NCBI GenBank assembly: GCA_009911065.1
Contig: QXWR01000013.1
Span: 1-64,000, forward strand
Direction of reading: 5' to 3'
DNA length: 64,000 bases
Source: Clostridiaceae bacterium
Lineage (GTDB): Bacteria; Bacillota; Clostridia; Lachnospirales; Lachnospiraceae
The position numbers and the translations under genes were made by a program. Position 1 is the first letter of the stretch; every line of letters begins with the position of its first letter. Of this stretch, positions 52,864 through 62,764 are shown piece after piece. A model generated the notes under the pieces. It ran no database searches. It saw only the letters and a list, made by a program, of their open reading frames with translations, and was not told where the DNA came from.

Positions 52864-54212
52864 TACTTTCTGCTCTCCTGCTTTACAGCCTCATGAATTA
52901 CCTGCGCCATATAGTCCAGCTTTTCCTCTGTCATTCCCGGATACACTCCCACCCAGAAAGTATCCTGCATAATCCGGTCTGTAACGGAAAGGGGTCCGGC
53001 AATCCGGTATCCGGTTTTCTCCCGGCGCATGGAATCAAAACAGGGATGACGGGTGAGATTGCCTGCAAAAAGCATCCGGGTCTGAATCCCTTTCTCCTCC
53101 ACATACCGAACCACTGCCTTTCGGTCCACGCCCTCCCGGCAGGTCATCAGAAAACCAAACCAGCTGGGGGTGGAATCCGGACAAGGTTCCGGCAAAATCA
53201 GCTGTTCGTTTAAGTCTTCCAGGGCTTTTTTTAGGCGTTCAAAATTCCTGCGCCTTTTTTTAACAAACTCCGGAAATTTCTTTAACTGAGCGCACCCAAT
53301 TGCTGCCTGCATATCCGTGGCCTTCAAATTATATCCAAAATGAGAGTACACATACTTGTGGTCATATCCCACCGGCAGCTCCCCATATTGTCGGTCAAAC
53401 CGATGACGGCAGGTATTGTCCATTCCCGGCGGACAAGAACAATCCCGGCCCCAGTCCCTAAGAGACCGGACGATTCGGTGAAGAAGGGGATGATTGGTGT
53501 ACACAGCGCCTCCCTCCCCCATGGTCATATGATGAGGGGGATAGAAACTGGACGTGCCAAGATCTCCTATAGTTCCAGTAAAATATTCTTTTTGGTCCAG
53601 CTGATACCGGCTGCCCAGGGCATCGCAGTTATCCTCCACCAGCCACAATCCATGGCGGTCACAAAAGGATTTCACAGCTTTTAAATCAAACGGATTCCCA
53701 AGAGTATGGGCTATCATTACAGCCTTTGTCCGCTCTGAATAAGCTGCCTCCAGCTGGCTCACATCAATATTATACTGGGGAAGGGTCACATCCACAAAGA
53801 CTGGCACTGCCCCATACTGAATGGCAGGCGCCACAGTGGTGGGAAATCCAGCTGCCACTGTGATCACTTCATCCCCCCGCCGAATCTGACGCTCTCCCAA
53901 AAGAGGTGAGGTCAATGCCATAAAAGCACATAGATTGGCAGAAGACCCGGAATTAACCAGAGAACAATATTTCACTCCCAAATATTTTGACAACCCCTGT
54001 TCAAATTCATCCGTATACCGCCCTGAAGTGAGCCAGAACTCTAGGGCGCTGTCCACCAGGTTCACCATCTCTTTTTCATCGTACACCCGGGAAGCATAGG
54101 AAATCCTCTCCCCAGGCACATAAGGCTTTTCCTGTGTCTGATGATACTTCTCATAATATCTGGCAACCAGATTAAGAATCTCCTGCCGATCCTGCTGCTG
54201 TGTTTTCTCCAA
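52863..54212 (-). CDS. rfbH: CDP-6-deoxy-4-keto-glucose 3-dehydrase (RfbH/E1)
   Basis: A 449-residue PMP/PLP enzyme with a [2Fe-2S] cluster that removes the C3 hydroxyl of CDP-4-keto-6-deoxyglucose, the key step to 3,6-dideoxyhexoses. Diagnostic is [14 protein letters not shown], where His replaces the usual PLP Lys (about residue 227), and the iron-sulfur Cys in [16 protein letters not shown]. The TTG start at 54212 is preferred because AAAGGAGAGCAGACC precedes it; a TTG frame to 54287 has no site and would overlap rfbG. The partner reductase E3 (AscD/RfbI type) is not in the window. Confidence 0.93.
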   Translation of the reverse strand: MEKTQQQDRQEILNLVARYYEKYHQTQEKPYVPGERISYASRVYDEKEMVNLVDSALEFWLTSGRYTDEFEQGLSKYLGVKYCSLVNSGSSANLCAFMALTSPLLGERQIRRGDEVITVAAGFPTTVAPAIQYGAVPVFVDVTLPQYNIDVSQLEAAYSERTKAVMIAHTLGNPFDLKAVKSFCDRHGLWLVEDNCDALGSRYQLDQKEYFTGTIGDLGTSSFYPPHHMTMGEGGAVYTNHPLLHRIVRSLRDWGRDCSCPPGMDNTCRHRFDRQYGELPVGYDHKYVYSHFGYNLKATDMQAAIGCAQLKKFPEFVKKRRRNFERLKKALEDLNEQLILPEPCPDSTPSWFGFLMTCREGVDRKAVVRYVEEKGIQTRMLFAGNLTRHPCFDSMRREKTGYRIAGPLSVTDRIMQDTFWVGVYPGMTEEKLDYMAQVIHEAVKQESRK

Positions 54213-54273
54213 AGGTCTGCTCTCCTTTCCCTTCTGTCCAAAATCATTTTTCCTTGACTTTTCCCCCACAGAT

Positions 54274-55329
54274 TTAATAACTGCCAATCTGCCGGTCCAT
54301 CACTGCCAGTATTTCCTCTCCCTCAAGATAAGCCTTTGACCACTCTACAGTCAGTTCCAAGGCTTCCCGAATATTCCATCTGGGACGCCATCCCAGCACA
54401 TGTTTTAATTTCGAACAGTCAAGCTTTAGGAAATTTGCTTCATGGGGTCCCCCGTCTCCTTGGCTGACCCACCTGGCCTCCTGTCCCCAAAGCTCACAAA
54501 ATACTGTCGCCAGCTGACCAGTTGTCACACAATCACAGTCATCTGGTCCTACATTATAATACCCTTCCACCGTTCGGTCCTCATATTGTCTCTGAACAAT
54601 CTGCAAATATACAAACAGCGGCTCCAGCACATGCTGATAAGGGCGGATGGAATCCGGATTCCGCACCACAATCTCCTGTTTCCTTCCCATAGCCCGCACA
54701 CAGTCCGGTATAATCCGGTCATTGGCAAAATCACCTCCGCCAATCACATTTCCCGCTCTGGCAGTGGAAACGGCACAAAGATTGTTTTGAAAAAAGGATT
54801 TTTTATAGCTGTGGGTCACTAATTCGGAACAGGACTTGCTGTTGGAATAAGGATCATATCCATCTAAGGGATCACATTCCCGATACCCGTACTCCCATTC
54901 CCGGTTCTCATAAACCTTGTCCGTGGTTACATTAAGCACAGACCGGACACAGGGAAACAGCCGCACACACTCTAACAAATTTACAGTTCCCATAACATTT
55001 GTCTCATACGTATACACCGGATCTTTATACGAGTCCCGCACAATTGGCTGTGCCGCCAAATGAAATACCAGCTCCGGAGAAACATCCCCAAACACCTGCA
55101 TCAGATGATTCCGATCCCGAATATCGCCAATTCTGGAATCCATCAAATCTTCCAGACCTGCAATTTGAAACAGAGACGGGTCTGTAGGCGGCTTTAGGGA
55201 ATATCCAGTCACTTTGGCTCCTGCCAAGGTCAAAATCCTGCATAGCCAGGTTCCCTTAAAACCTGTGTGGCCTGTAACCAAGACCCGCCGTCCCTGATAA
55301 AATTGTCTGCATTCCTCTAAATGATACAT
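54274..55329 (-). CDS. rfbG: CDP-glucose 4,6-dehydratase
   Basis: A 351-residue extended SDR. The NAD loop is [14 protein letters not shown] (about 14-27) and the catalytic pair is in [13 protein letters not shown] (YxxxK); [15 protein letters not shown] and [15 protein letters not shown] are conserved in RfbG. It converts CDP-glucose to CDP-4-keto-6-deoxyglucose, the substrate of RfbH. The start at 55329 follows AGGAGAGTGAAG. It lies 51 bp after rfbF. Confidence 0.94.
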   Translation of the reverse strand: MYHLEECRQFYQGRRVLVTGHTGFKGTWLCRILTLAGAKVTGYSLKPPTDPSLFQIAGLEDLMDSRIGDIRDRNHLMQVFGDVSPELVFHLAAQPIVRDSYKDPVYTYETNVMGTVNLLECVRLFPCVRSVLNVTTDKVYENREWEYGYRECDPLDGYDPYSNSKSCSELVTHSYKKSFFQNNLCAVSTARAGNVIGGGDFANDRIIPDCVRAMGRKQEIVVRNPDSIRPYQHVLEPLFVYLQIVQRQYEDRTVEGYYNVGPDDCDCVTTGQLATVFCELWGQEARWVSQGDGGPHEANFLKLDCSKLKHVLGWRPRWNIREALELTVEWSKAYLEGEEILAVMDRQIGSY

Positions 55330-55380
55330 CTTCACTCTCCTGTTTTCCCTTATCCATGAGAAATGGATACGCTCTGGTAA

Positions 55381-56157
55381 CTATACCTTCCAGATTTTCC
55401 AAGGCGCCTTTTTTGACTGCCACATTTTCTCCAACAACTGCATCTCCCTCTGAGTATCCATGCACTGCCAGAATCCATCATGGAAAAAGGACATCAGCTG
55501 TCCTTCTGCCACCAGCTGTTCCATCGGTCCCTTTTCAAATACCGTTCCATCTCCTTCCAGATAATCGAAAATTTCCGGATTCATCACCATAAATCCCCCG
55601 CTGATGATTGCCCCATCTGTATATGACTTTTCCCGAAAAGAACGGACCACATGATCTTTGCCCACATCCAGCACTCCCTTTTGCTGGCCAATGTTAATTG
55701 TAGTCAATGTGGCTGTTTTTTTGTGGGCTTTATGAAACTCTGCCAGAGCATGAAGATCTACGGTAGACACCGCATCTCCGTAAGTGAGCATAAAAGGTTC
55801 CTCTCCAATATAAGGCTGGATTCGCTTCACCCGCCCTCCGGTCATGGTATGCAGACCTGTGTCCACCAAAGTCACTCTCCATGGTTCGGAATAATTGTTG
55901 TGAACCTCCATTTTATTATTTGCTAAATCAAAAGTTACATCCGACGTATGAAGAAAATAATCTGCAAAAAATTCCTTCACCACATATTGTTTGTATCCCA
56001 GACAGATAATAAACTCATGAAATCCAAACTCTGAATAGTATTTCATAATGTGCCACAAAATCGGACGGCCGCCGATCTCAATCATTGGTTTTGGTTTCAG
56101 ATGGCTTTCCTCACTGATTCGTGTCCCCAGCCCTCCTGCCAGTATCACTACTTTCAT
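55381..56157 (-). CDS. rfbF: Glucose-1-phosphate cytidylyltransferase
   Basis: A 258-residue nucleotidyltransferase making CDP-glucose from CTP and glucose-1-phosphate. Motifs: VVILAGGLGTRISEESHLKP, KPMIEIGGRPILWHIMKYYS, LTYGDAVSTVDL (metal) and DGFWQCMDTQREM near the end, all typical of RfbF and not of RmlA or GalU. First step of the CDP branch. AGGAGAAATATAGA precedes the start. Confidence 0.95.
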   Translation of the reverse strand: MKVVILAGGLGTRISEESHLKPKPMIEIGGRPILWHIMKYYSEFGFHEFIICLGYKQYVVKEFFADYFLHTSDVTFDLANNKMEVHNNYSEPWRVTLVDTGLHTMTGGRVKRIQPYIGEEPFMLTYGDAVSTVDLHALAEFHKAHKKTATLTTINIGQQKGVLDVGKDHVVRSFREKSYTDGAIISGGFMVMNPEIFDYLEGDGTVFEKGPMEQLVAEGQLMSFFHDGFWQCMDTQREMQLLEKMWQSKKAPWKIWKV

Positions 56158-56221
56158 TCTATATTTCTCCTCTGATGCCTGACCACTGACTAAATACAGC
56201 CTTCAGACACGCTCTAACGCT

Positions 56222-58102
56222 CTAATCCGCCCACATGGCAAGAATTGCCGCCAGACGGGTCTCCCCCCGCTGTTCTCTCGCACTCTTTATATAAAAGTTT
56301 GTCCGAAATTCCAGGGTCAAAGTTTCAAAAGGCAAAGTCTGAATGGATCTGCGCACCGGATTCTGCTCCATTTCCAGATAGATTTCCGGCTCTCCATTCA
56401 CATAAATGGTAATCCACTGATCCTCCTCAAGCTCTCCCGGATAGAAAAACTCCATCTCAACGACACCAGTGGAACCTGCCATAACCTGCACTTTGGCCTG
56501 TTCATCCATCCACCCGTCCTCATAATATCCATAAATGCCGCGGCATTTCAGCTGTCTCATAGCACGGGTCACATCCTGGTATCCGTTTCGCTCCGGTTCC
56601 TCCTGCAGTACCAGCATATCTCCGGAAATCAGACCAATCTGACGAATATCATCCACATGAATCAGGCTGGTTCCCTCTGCCTTTTTCTTTGAATCAAACA
56701 CTTTAAAAAAAGTCTTCCTGGTAAAATCATCTACATCCAAATCATTGCCAATGACATAAATGGTTTTCCCAAAAATCTGGTCTCCATAAGTTCCGTAGGT
56801 CTCTTCTGCCAGAGAATTGTATTGCTGCTGATGTAACATACAGGAAAGGTTCGGAATAAACTCCCGATAATAAAGTTCTGCCGGAAACATCAGAATCCCA
56901 TAGAAAAACAACATGGCAAGATAAGCCACTGCCTGCATCCAGGTCCCTTCCTGAACCATTCTTTCTGTAAGAACCCCATACATCCAGGAAAGATACAAAA
57001 GTCCTGCCCCATAAGACACATAAGCACCATACAGTTCTCCCATGGAACCTGCGCTCATGCCGGAAAACCCAAACAGAACAAAGCCAATAAATAGAATGCT
57101 TCCGCTCAGATACCCACCGCAATGTTTCCATTCCTGGATGACCTTTGTAAAAAATGCTACCAAAAACATCAAAAGCATCAAATCGGCCGCCCCAATTAAC
57201 AGCATAATTCCAAGAGGCGCCTGACGATAACTGGGACCGGACAAATATTCTGGCCCTGTGTGAATGCCAAATAAATAAGCTCCCTGACGAATGACATTTT
57301 GTATTCGCTCTCCAAAAGAAACCGAAACCATATCCGGCTCCTGCCCAGGTGTCAAAAATCTTCTTTCTGCTATAAATCGGCCTGCTGTCAACTGCAGCAT
57401 CTGGAATGCTCCGCAAATTCCCACAGGAATGGCCCAAAGCTTTCCTTTCCTCACTTTCCGGCACAACAATGCCCACAAAAACAGAGGAAACAGCACCCAA
57501 AATCGTTCATGGACCAGACAGATGCCTAAATACAGGCCACACGCCCCGTAAAATGTCCGGTAATCCTTTCCCCCGTGGTCCATGGAAAAAACACAAAGCA
57601 AATACAAAATTCCTATAGCCATCCAAAGGGCCATAATTTCCATCAGACCGCTTAACCGCCCGATCTGGTAATGAGACATTCGGGAAGCCAAAAAAGCCAG
57701 TCCGCAAAAAAGTCCCACATAAAAGGAATGACTGAAATGCTTTCCCATTCGATATAAAGTAAATGCAATTCCTGCATTCAGAAGCAGATGAACCGGCACA
57801 ATCCATGTAATATGAGTCCCCACAGCTTTTAGTTCCAGCCAGACGGCCAGATGATACAGAAACCGCGTATTTCCCAAAGAAAACAAGTATTTCCACAAGG
57901 GCAGCTCTCCATAACAGGACCACAGCCTTAAATCTTCCGTACAAAGCCCCTGAATCTGAATGCTTTGATTTATCCACAATGCAAATCCAGTCAGAAGAAT
58001 CATAACTGCCAGATCATTTTTCCATCTGCCTGCCATTCTCCACCGCTCTACATGTTTGTTATCCCAGGAATCCCGGACTCCTGCCATCTGCTGTTCTCTC
58101 AT
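56222..58102 (-). CDS. Polytopic membrane protein, paralogue of 32944-34785
   Basis: A 626-residue protein with about 11 helices and a C-terminal soluble domain of about 200 residues, built like its paralogue at 33 kb (shared EDLRLW/DDLNRW, GTHITWIVP, SHYQIG, LSWMYGVLT, FGKTIYVIG, GWMDEQAKVQVMAG). The acidic pair after helix 1 (TEDLRLW) fits a GT-C-type catalytic site, but this is not proven. Within the heptose/dideoxyhexose operon, it may attach lipid-linked sugars outside the membrane. The start at 58102 overlaps the GT2 stop (ATGA) with GGAGGATACAAAAAGGA upstream. Confidence 0.77.
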   Translation of the reverse strand: MREQQMAGVRDSWDNKHVERWRMAGRWKNDLAVMILLTGFALWINQSIQIQGLCTEDLRLWSCYGELPLWKYLFSLGNTRFLYHLAVWLELKAVGTHITWIVPVHLLLNAGIAFTLYRMGKHFSHSFYVGLFCGLAFLASRMSHYQIGRLSGLMEIMALWMAIGILYLLCVFSMDHGGKDYRTFYGACGLYLGICLVHERFWVLFPLFLWALLCRKVRKGKLWAIPVGICGAFQMLQLTAGRFIAERRFLTPGQEPDMVSVSFGERIQNVIRQGAYLFGIHTGPEYLSGPSYRQAPLGIMLLIGAADLMLLMFLVAFFTKVIQEWKHCGGYLSGSILFIGFVLFGFSGMSAGSMGELYGAYVSYGAGLLYLSWMYGVLTERMVQEGTWMQAVAYLAMLFFYGILMFPAELYYREFIPNLSCMLHQQQYNSLAEETYGTYGDQIFGKTIYVIGNDLDVDDFTRKTFFKVFDSKKKAEGTSLIHVDDIRQIGLISGDMLVLQEEPERNGYQDVTRAMRQLKCRGIYGYYEDGWMDEQAKVQVMAGSTGVVEMEFFYPGELEEDQWITIYVNGEPEIYLEMEQNPVRRSIQTLPFETLTLEFRTNFYIKSAREQRGETRLAAILAMWAD

Positions 58103-58905
58103 TCCTTTTTGTATCCTCCGCATGATTCATATGCGCCGTAAGCCTTCTGATAAAATACCATCAGCATCCGGGCCGCTGGCTTCGGCCAAATCTTCTGATA
58201 CATGGCAAGCTCTTCCTCGTAACGCCGGTGATTCTGAATACAGGCTGTTGTCGTTGCCCCGGAATGAATCCGGTAACAGATCAGCGGCTTTTCCTCACAC
58301 ACAAACCTGCCGGGAAGCTTTGCCAGCCTCCACATTGTATCCCAATCCAGGGCAAACTTATAAGAAGACCGAAATAACGGCATTTCTAAAATTTCTTTGT
58401 TATACGTACAGGACGGACAGATGATGGGATTGCCCATCACAAGAGCCGCCTGTTTTATCCAAGATTTACAAGAAAGACTCTTAAACCGCAAAGGCAGGCG
58501 AAGCAGTTTTTTCACTTGCTGCACCACCCCTCCGGTTTCAAGTTTTCCATTTTTCCGTACAACACAGTCTGAGGAAAATACAGATGTGTCTGGATATTTT
58601 TCCCAACATCTCTGCACATATTTTCCATAATCTCTGTGATACTCATCATCCTGATGTACGATTGTCACCAGATGAGCGTCTGCCTGTTGATACGCGAAAT
58701 TCCAGTCCTCCAAAATGTCGCTCTCCCCTTGCCGGACAAGCAACGGAATGTTGTATTTTTGGGCCATTGCTTCCAGATAGAGACTTGGAGTAGAAGTACA
58801 TAAAATAATATTTCCCGGAACGGTCTGTCTTTTTAAAGACCGGATGCATGCTTCTAAATAAGGAGAATCCTTATATGCACAGACTGCAAATGTATGGCTT
58901 AACAT
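58099..58905 (-). CDS. Family 2 glycosyltransferase
   Basis: A 268-residue GT2-like enzyme. HTFAVCAYKDSPYLEACIRS opens the domain; the central VTIVHQDDEYHRDYGKYVQ carries the metal-binding Asp pair (HQDDEY), and FALDWDTMWRLAKLPG a catalytic-type Asp. There are no membrane helices. In this operon it may transfer heptose or the CDP-derived sugar. The start at 58905 follows GGAGGAAAGA; upstream ATGs at 58917 and 58959 are less well placed. Confidence 0.82.
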   Translation of the reverse strand: MLSHTFAVCAYKDSPYLEACIRSLKRQTVPGNIILCTSTPSLYLEAMAQKYNIPLLVRQGESDILEDWNFAYQQADAHLVTIVHQDDEYHRDYGKYVQRCWEKYPDTSVFSSDCVVRKNGKLETGGVVQQVKKLLRLPLRFKSLSCKSWIKQAALVMGNPIICPSCTYNKEILEMPLFRSSYKFALDWDTMWRLAKLPGRFVCEEKPLICYRIHSGATTTACIQNHRRYEEELAMYQKIWPKPAARMLMVFYQKAYGAYESCGGYKKE

Positions 58906-59006
58906 TCTTTCCTCCATATATCGGCGTTTCCTGTCCCTTTTGCGGCGTCCCATGGACAACAGCTGGGATCAGCCATGATAAAAAGCAGATTTTCAGCCGC
59001 GCCATT

Positions 59007-59651
59007 TTAAAAAAACCGTTCTTCCAGTAACAGACAAAGGGTATGATACACTGGCAGATGAAGTTCCTGAATCTTAAAAGTATCCTGCTCCGGCACAATC
59101 ACCGCCACGTCTGCACGGGTTCCCAGCACACCCCCATCTTTCCCTGTAAGTCCAATGACAGACATTCCCTTTGCCTTTGCCGCTGTCACCGCATAATCCA
59201 CATTTTTTGCGTTTCCAGATGTGGAGATCCCTAAAAACACGTCTCCTGGGTTGCCATATCCCCACACTTGCTGGGCGTACACCAAATCTCCATCTACATC
59301 ATTGGCAAACGCTGTGGAAAGTCCCGGATGTCCGTTTAATGCAATGGCCGCAAGTGCGCCCTGTAACTTCTCCGCCAGAATTTCTCCCTGTTTGCCGCCT
59401 TCTTCTTTGAGCCGCTCCTGGAAAGATTCCGGCAGTCTCCTGGGCTTAACAAATCCCTTCATCAGCTCCCCTACAATATGCTCTGCATCTGCACAGCTGC
59501 CCCCATTTCCAGCGACCAAAAGCTTCCCGCCGCCCATGTAGCAGGCTTCCAATATTCCATAGGCGCTCCAAAGGGCTTCCTCCACCGGTTTTAAAACCGG
59601 ATAGCGGTCCATCAGTTCCTCCATTATCCTTTTTTGTCTGTCGTTTGGCAT
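59007..59651 (-). CDS. gmhA: Sedoheptulose-7-phosphate isomerase
   Basis: A 214-residue SIS-fold isomerase making D-glycero-D-manno-heptose 7-phosphate from sedoheptulose 7-phosphate. Marks: LLVAGNGGSCADAEHIVGEL, the SIS motif FLGISTSGNAKNVDYAV and VIGLTGKDGG, FKIQELHLPVYHTLC with the catalytic Glu and His. The ATG at 59651 fits the family length, with AGGTGAGGAGG upstream; longer frames overlap gmhB. It is fourth in the operon but first in the pathway. Confidence 0.92.
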   Translation of the reverse strand: MPNDRQKRIMEELMDRYPVLKPVEEALWSAYGILEACYMGGGKLLVAGNGGSCADAEHIVGELMKGFVKPRRLPESFQERLKEEGGKQGEILAEKLQGALAAIALNGHPGLSTAFANDVDGDLVYAQQVWGYGNPGDVFLGISTSGNAKNVDYAVTAAKAKGMSVIGLTGKDGGVLGTRADVAVIVPEQDTFKIQELHLPVYHTLCLLLEERFF

Positions 59652-59670
59652 AATTTCGACTTTTTCCTCC

Positions 59671-60273
59671 TCACCTGAGTGATCTGCTCTCATATTCACT
59701 TTTAAGTATTTTACAGGCGGCGTCAATAAGTGTTTCCGCGTAAAAATCATAGGGCAAACTCCTTTCCTCACAGCCGTTTTCCATCTGTTCTTTACGGATT
59801 TGGGACCCATAGCCAGTTCCCACCAAAATGGTGTACACGCCGTAATTTTTTCCGGCTTCCACATCCGACCATTTATCTCCGATCATCCAGGAACGGCTTT
59901 TGTCTACCTGTAAAACCTGTTCTGCCATCTCAAACATCCCGGTATCTGGTTTCCGGCATCTGCATTCTTTTTTGTAAATTCCCTGTCCGCAGACAGGATG
60001 ATGAGGGCAATAAAAAAAATAATCAATGCCTGCACCCAAAGGGCTTAGGCATTCATTGATATATTGATGAAGTTCCTGCACATCAGACTCTGGAAAATAT
60101 CCCCGCGCCACCCCTGCCTGGTTCGTCACCACCACAATCTTGTACCCTGCTTCTTTCAGCATACGGATTGCCTCTGGCACTCCTTCTAAAATCTTCAAGT
60201 CCTCTTTCCGGTGTAAATAATGTACTTCCTCATTTAAAGTTCCATCCCGGTCCAAAAATATTACCCGTTCCAT
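59671..60273 (-). CDS. gmhB: D-glycero-alpha-D-manno-heptose-1,7-bisphosphate 7-phosphatase
   Basis: A 200-residue HAD phosphatase of the GmhB/HisB-N type. Motif I VIFLDRDGTLNEE, motif II VVVTNQAGVARGYF, the zinc loop CPHHPVCGQGIYKKECRCRKP, and motif IV MIGDKWSDVEAG are all complete. It removes the 7-phosphate to give heptose 1-phosphate. Position between HddA and GmhA supports the alpha-anomer, GDP-directed variant. Confidence 0.93.
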   Translation of the reverse strand: MERVIFLDRDGTLNEEVHYLHRKEDLKILEGVPEAIRMLKEAGYKIVVVTNQAGVARGYFPESDVQELHQYINECLSPLGAGIDYFFYCPHHPVCGQGIYKKECRCRKPDTGMFEMAEQVLQVDKSRSWMIGDKWSDVEAGKNYGVYTILVGTGYGSQIRKEQMENGCEERSLPYDFYAETLIDAACKILKSEYESRSLR

Positions 60274-60342
60274 TTCCTGTCTGCTCCCGTCTGAAAAACT
60301 GTTTTAAATGCCCAAAGTCAATCCAGTTATTGGGAACCGTTT

Positions 60343-61413
60343 CTAAAAGTGAAATTCATAATCTCCGTTTACGGTCTTCACTTTCACCAAGTCATAGTCC
60401 CAACGATGTTCATCTGCCACCCATGCTTGTGCGCCCCGCAGTTCAAAATTCCAGTCGGATAACTGTCCTCCTGCCTTTTCCATCCGGGCCGCCACTTTAT
60501 GGCGTACATTATAGGGACAATACACCAGCAAAAAGCCCCCGCCTCCGGCACCTAACAGCTTTCCGCCCAAAGCCCCGGCCTTTATTGCTTCTTCATACAG
60601 CTGGTCGATTTGGGGATTTGTAATCTTGTTGCTCATCCGCTTTTTGCTCTGCCATCCATAGTCCAAAAGCTTCCCGAAATTGTGAAGATTTCCTTTTAAC
60701 AATTCATCCTTCATGGCATATGCCAATGCCTTTACCTCGCACATGGCGTCAAAGGCATCTTTTTTCTCATAATTTTTCACCTGGTCTTTGATAATATTGG
60801 CGGAAACATGGATATGGCCAGTATAACATAATAACAAATTGTACTGCAGCTCATGGATAATGTCCTTTTTTATCCGCAGGGGATTTACTACCACATTATT
60901 TCTGCCATGGAACTCAATAAAATTAAACCCGCCAAAAGTGGAAGCATACTGGTCCTGATAACCGCCGTCAATCTTCAAATCTTTCCGCTCCACACCGTAT
61001 GCCAAATCTGCCAGACCATAACCGTCCAGTTCCACACCCTTCCACCGGGCCATGGCAATCAAAAGAGCTACCATCACCGTGGAGGACGTTCCCAGACCAG
61101 AACCGGGAGGGGCATCGCACTGTAAATATACCTCACAGCCCTGGTCAATCTCCATGGCCTTTAAGGCCGCTGTCACCAGGTCCAGCCGTCCGTCATACAC
61201 ATAATTCTCTTTGGCATTATACTTGACGGTCATATCAAAATCAAGGGAATGTACAATAATCTGGTCATCCTTTCGGGGGACGATAGAACAATAGGCATAT
61301 TTATTGATGGTACTGCCAATAATGGCCCCTCCCTGCTCCACACAGAAAGGCTCTACGTCGGTTCCACCGCCGCCAAAGCTTATCCGCAAAGGCGCTCTTC
61401 CTCTGATTACCAT
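60343..61413 (-). CDS. hddA: D-glycero-alpha-D-manno-heptose-7-phosphate kinase
   Basis: A 356-residue GHMP kinase phosphorylating heptose 7-phosphate at C1 (alpha). The family's start RGRAPLRISFGGGGTDVEPF, the ATP loop DAPPGSGLGTSSTVMVALL, DGGYQDQYASTFGGFN and KLLGAGGGGFLLVY are intact. HddA is the marker of the GDP- rather than ADP-heptose route. It overlaps hddC by ATGGTAA (7 bp). Confidence 0.94.
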   Translation of the reverse strand: MVIRGRAPLRISFGGGGTDVEPFCVEQGGAIIGSTINKYAYCSIVPRKDDQIIVHSLDFDMTVKYNAKENYVYDGRLDLVTAALKAMEIDQGCEVYLQCDAPPGSGLGTSSTVMVALLIAMARWKGVELDGYGLADLAYGVERKDLKIDGGYQDQYASTFGGFNFIEFHGRNNVVVNPLRIKKDIIHELQYNLLLCYTGHIHVSANIIKDQVKNYEKKDAFDAMCEVKALAYAMKDELLKGNLHNFGKLLDYGWQSKKRMSNKITNPQIDQLYEEAIKAGALGGKLLGAGGGGFLLVYCPYNVRHKVAARMEKAGGQLSDWNFELRGAQAWVADEHRWDYDLVKVKTVNGDYEFHF

Positions 61414-62132
61414 ACCACAACTCCCTTCTTCACATCCTCCATAAACCGGAAATAATCTTCTGGCACTCCAATGTCAATAAAATATCCTTCATTGACAAAA
61501 CCGCCCAGCCGTCTGCCCGCAGACAGCCACTTTGGAATCATATCTTTCTCCAGAGAAACCTTTCCTGCTGGAATCTCTTCCAGCAAACTCCTGCTCATCC
61601 GGTAAACGCCTCCGTTAATGGTTCCTGGTTTTACTTCATGGGTTTTCTCGTCAAATCCAACCAAAAGCCCATCTTTTAAAATTGCCTGCCCATACCTGGA
61701 TACATCCGGCACCTGCCGCAGCACCAGCGCCATATCCAGATTTAGCTCCTTCTGCTTTTGTATCAGCCGCTGGTAGTCCATCTGATAGAATGTGTCTGCG
61801 TTTAATACAAAAAAGAAGTCCTCTGTCACCAGCTTTCCGGCATTTTTGATGGCTCCTGCTGTGCCTAAAAGCTCTTCTTCATAAGCATACTGCACCTTCA
61901 GCCGGGTCCCGTCGGAAGCTGTAAACTGACTTCCGTCTCCAAAATATTCTTCTACCATGGAACCTTTGTATCCCACGGCAAATATAATCTCTGTGATTCC
62001 ATAGCGGGACAACTCATGTATTACATATTCCATAAAAGGCTTGTCCTCAATTAGGGCCATTGGCTTGGGCCGGTCGCTGACCACACTGCGAAGCCGGGTC
62101 CCCAGACCGCCTGCCAGTAAAATCGCCTGCAT
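61407..62132 (-). CDS. hddC: D-glycero-alpha-D-manno-heptose-1-phosphate guanylyltransferase
   Basis: A 241-residue nucleotidyltransferase activating heptose 1-phosphate with GTP. QAILLAGGLGTRLRSVVSDRP, KPMALIEDKPFMEYVIHEL, LLGTAGAIKNAG, VLNADTFYQMD and GYFIDIGVPEDYFRF are the family motifs. A generic sugar nucleotidyltransferase is the alternative, but the linked hddA, gmhB and gmhA make the assignment strong. AAGGGAGAAACAA precedes the start. It is first in the operon. Confidence 0.9.
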   Translation of the reverse strand: MQAILLAGGLGTRLRSVVSDRPKPMALIEDKPFMEYVIHELSRYGITEIIFAVGYKGSMVEEYFGDGSQFTASDGTRLKVQYAYEEELLGTAGAIKNAGKLVTEDFFFVLNADTFYQMDYQRLIQKQKELNLDMALVLRQVPDVSRYGQAILKDGLLVGFDEKTHEVKPGTINGGVYRMSRSLLEEIPAGKVSLEKDMIPKWLSAGRRLGGFVNEGYFIDIGVPEDYFRFMEDVKKGVVVW

Positions 62133-62300
62133 TTGTTTCTCCCTTGGTGTTTGTTTTGTATTGTATTTTGCGGTGGCGCTGATTTTGTTTCATTTCTTTT
62201 TGTTTAAGGGAAGTGGGGAAGAACTCGCTTCTCCACTTTGCTGCCCCGCAGTGACGCTTGACTCCGCTTCGCTCCTTCTCGCTCACGGGCTTCGCCCTAT

Positions 62301-62365
62301 GAAAACAGGTAAGAAATATCCTTCTTTCATGCGAGCATGACGAAGGATATTTCTTACCTGTTTTC
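62301..62365. repeat. Long perfect hairpin repeat
   Basis: Two perfect 24-bp arms (62301-62324, 62342-62365; core AAACAGGTAAGAAATATCC) enclose a 17-nt loop that itself pairs (CATGC/GCATG). It lacks a T-run, is 169 bp upstream of hddC, and may be a REP-like or processing structure. Confidence 0.7.
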
Positions 62366-62540
62366 GCACTGCTCATTGCTTACTTGAAGATTATACCACG
62401 GCTTTTGAAAAGATTCTACTCTCTTCGTGAAATATCTTTATTTTGCATAAGCTTGTCATCTGGAAAATCTTGGTAATACTGATCTGAAAGAAAATACAAC
62501 TGAGCTTGTGGTATAAGAGGATCTCCTTTATTATATAAAA

Positions 62541-62570
62541 GTAACGCCCTGCTTTTTGGCAGGGCATTAC
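62541..62570 (-). terminator. Terminator of the glutamine synthetase gene
   Basis: GTAACGCCCTGC pairs with GCAGGGCATTAC (one mismatch) around TTTTTG; the minus strand continues CTTTTATATAA. It lies about 195 bp past the stop at 62765. Confidence 0.7.
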
Positions 62571-62764
62571 AAACATTTTAATCCCGAACATTTATAAGCC
62601 GCATATCGGGGAGCGAACACTATTTTTAGGAGAATTGTCTTCCCCTTATAATAGTATTATACGAATAAAACCATTCTATGTCAATCACTCGCTGAAAAAT
62701 TCTTATACTTACTTATTTCTGATTCTATATTTATTTTCTCCCTGATTTTGGCATAAACTATGTC

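Larger units (their letters stand above)
62133..62764. other. Leader region of the heptose operon
   Basis: 632 bp without a gene. It holds a 65-bp hairpin repeat (62301-62365), the glutamine synthetase terminator (62541-62570) and a G+C-rich stretch (about 62230-62300). No clear promoter of the heptose operon could be fixed. Confidence 0.5.
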
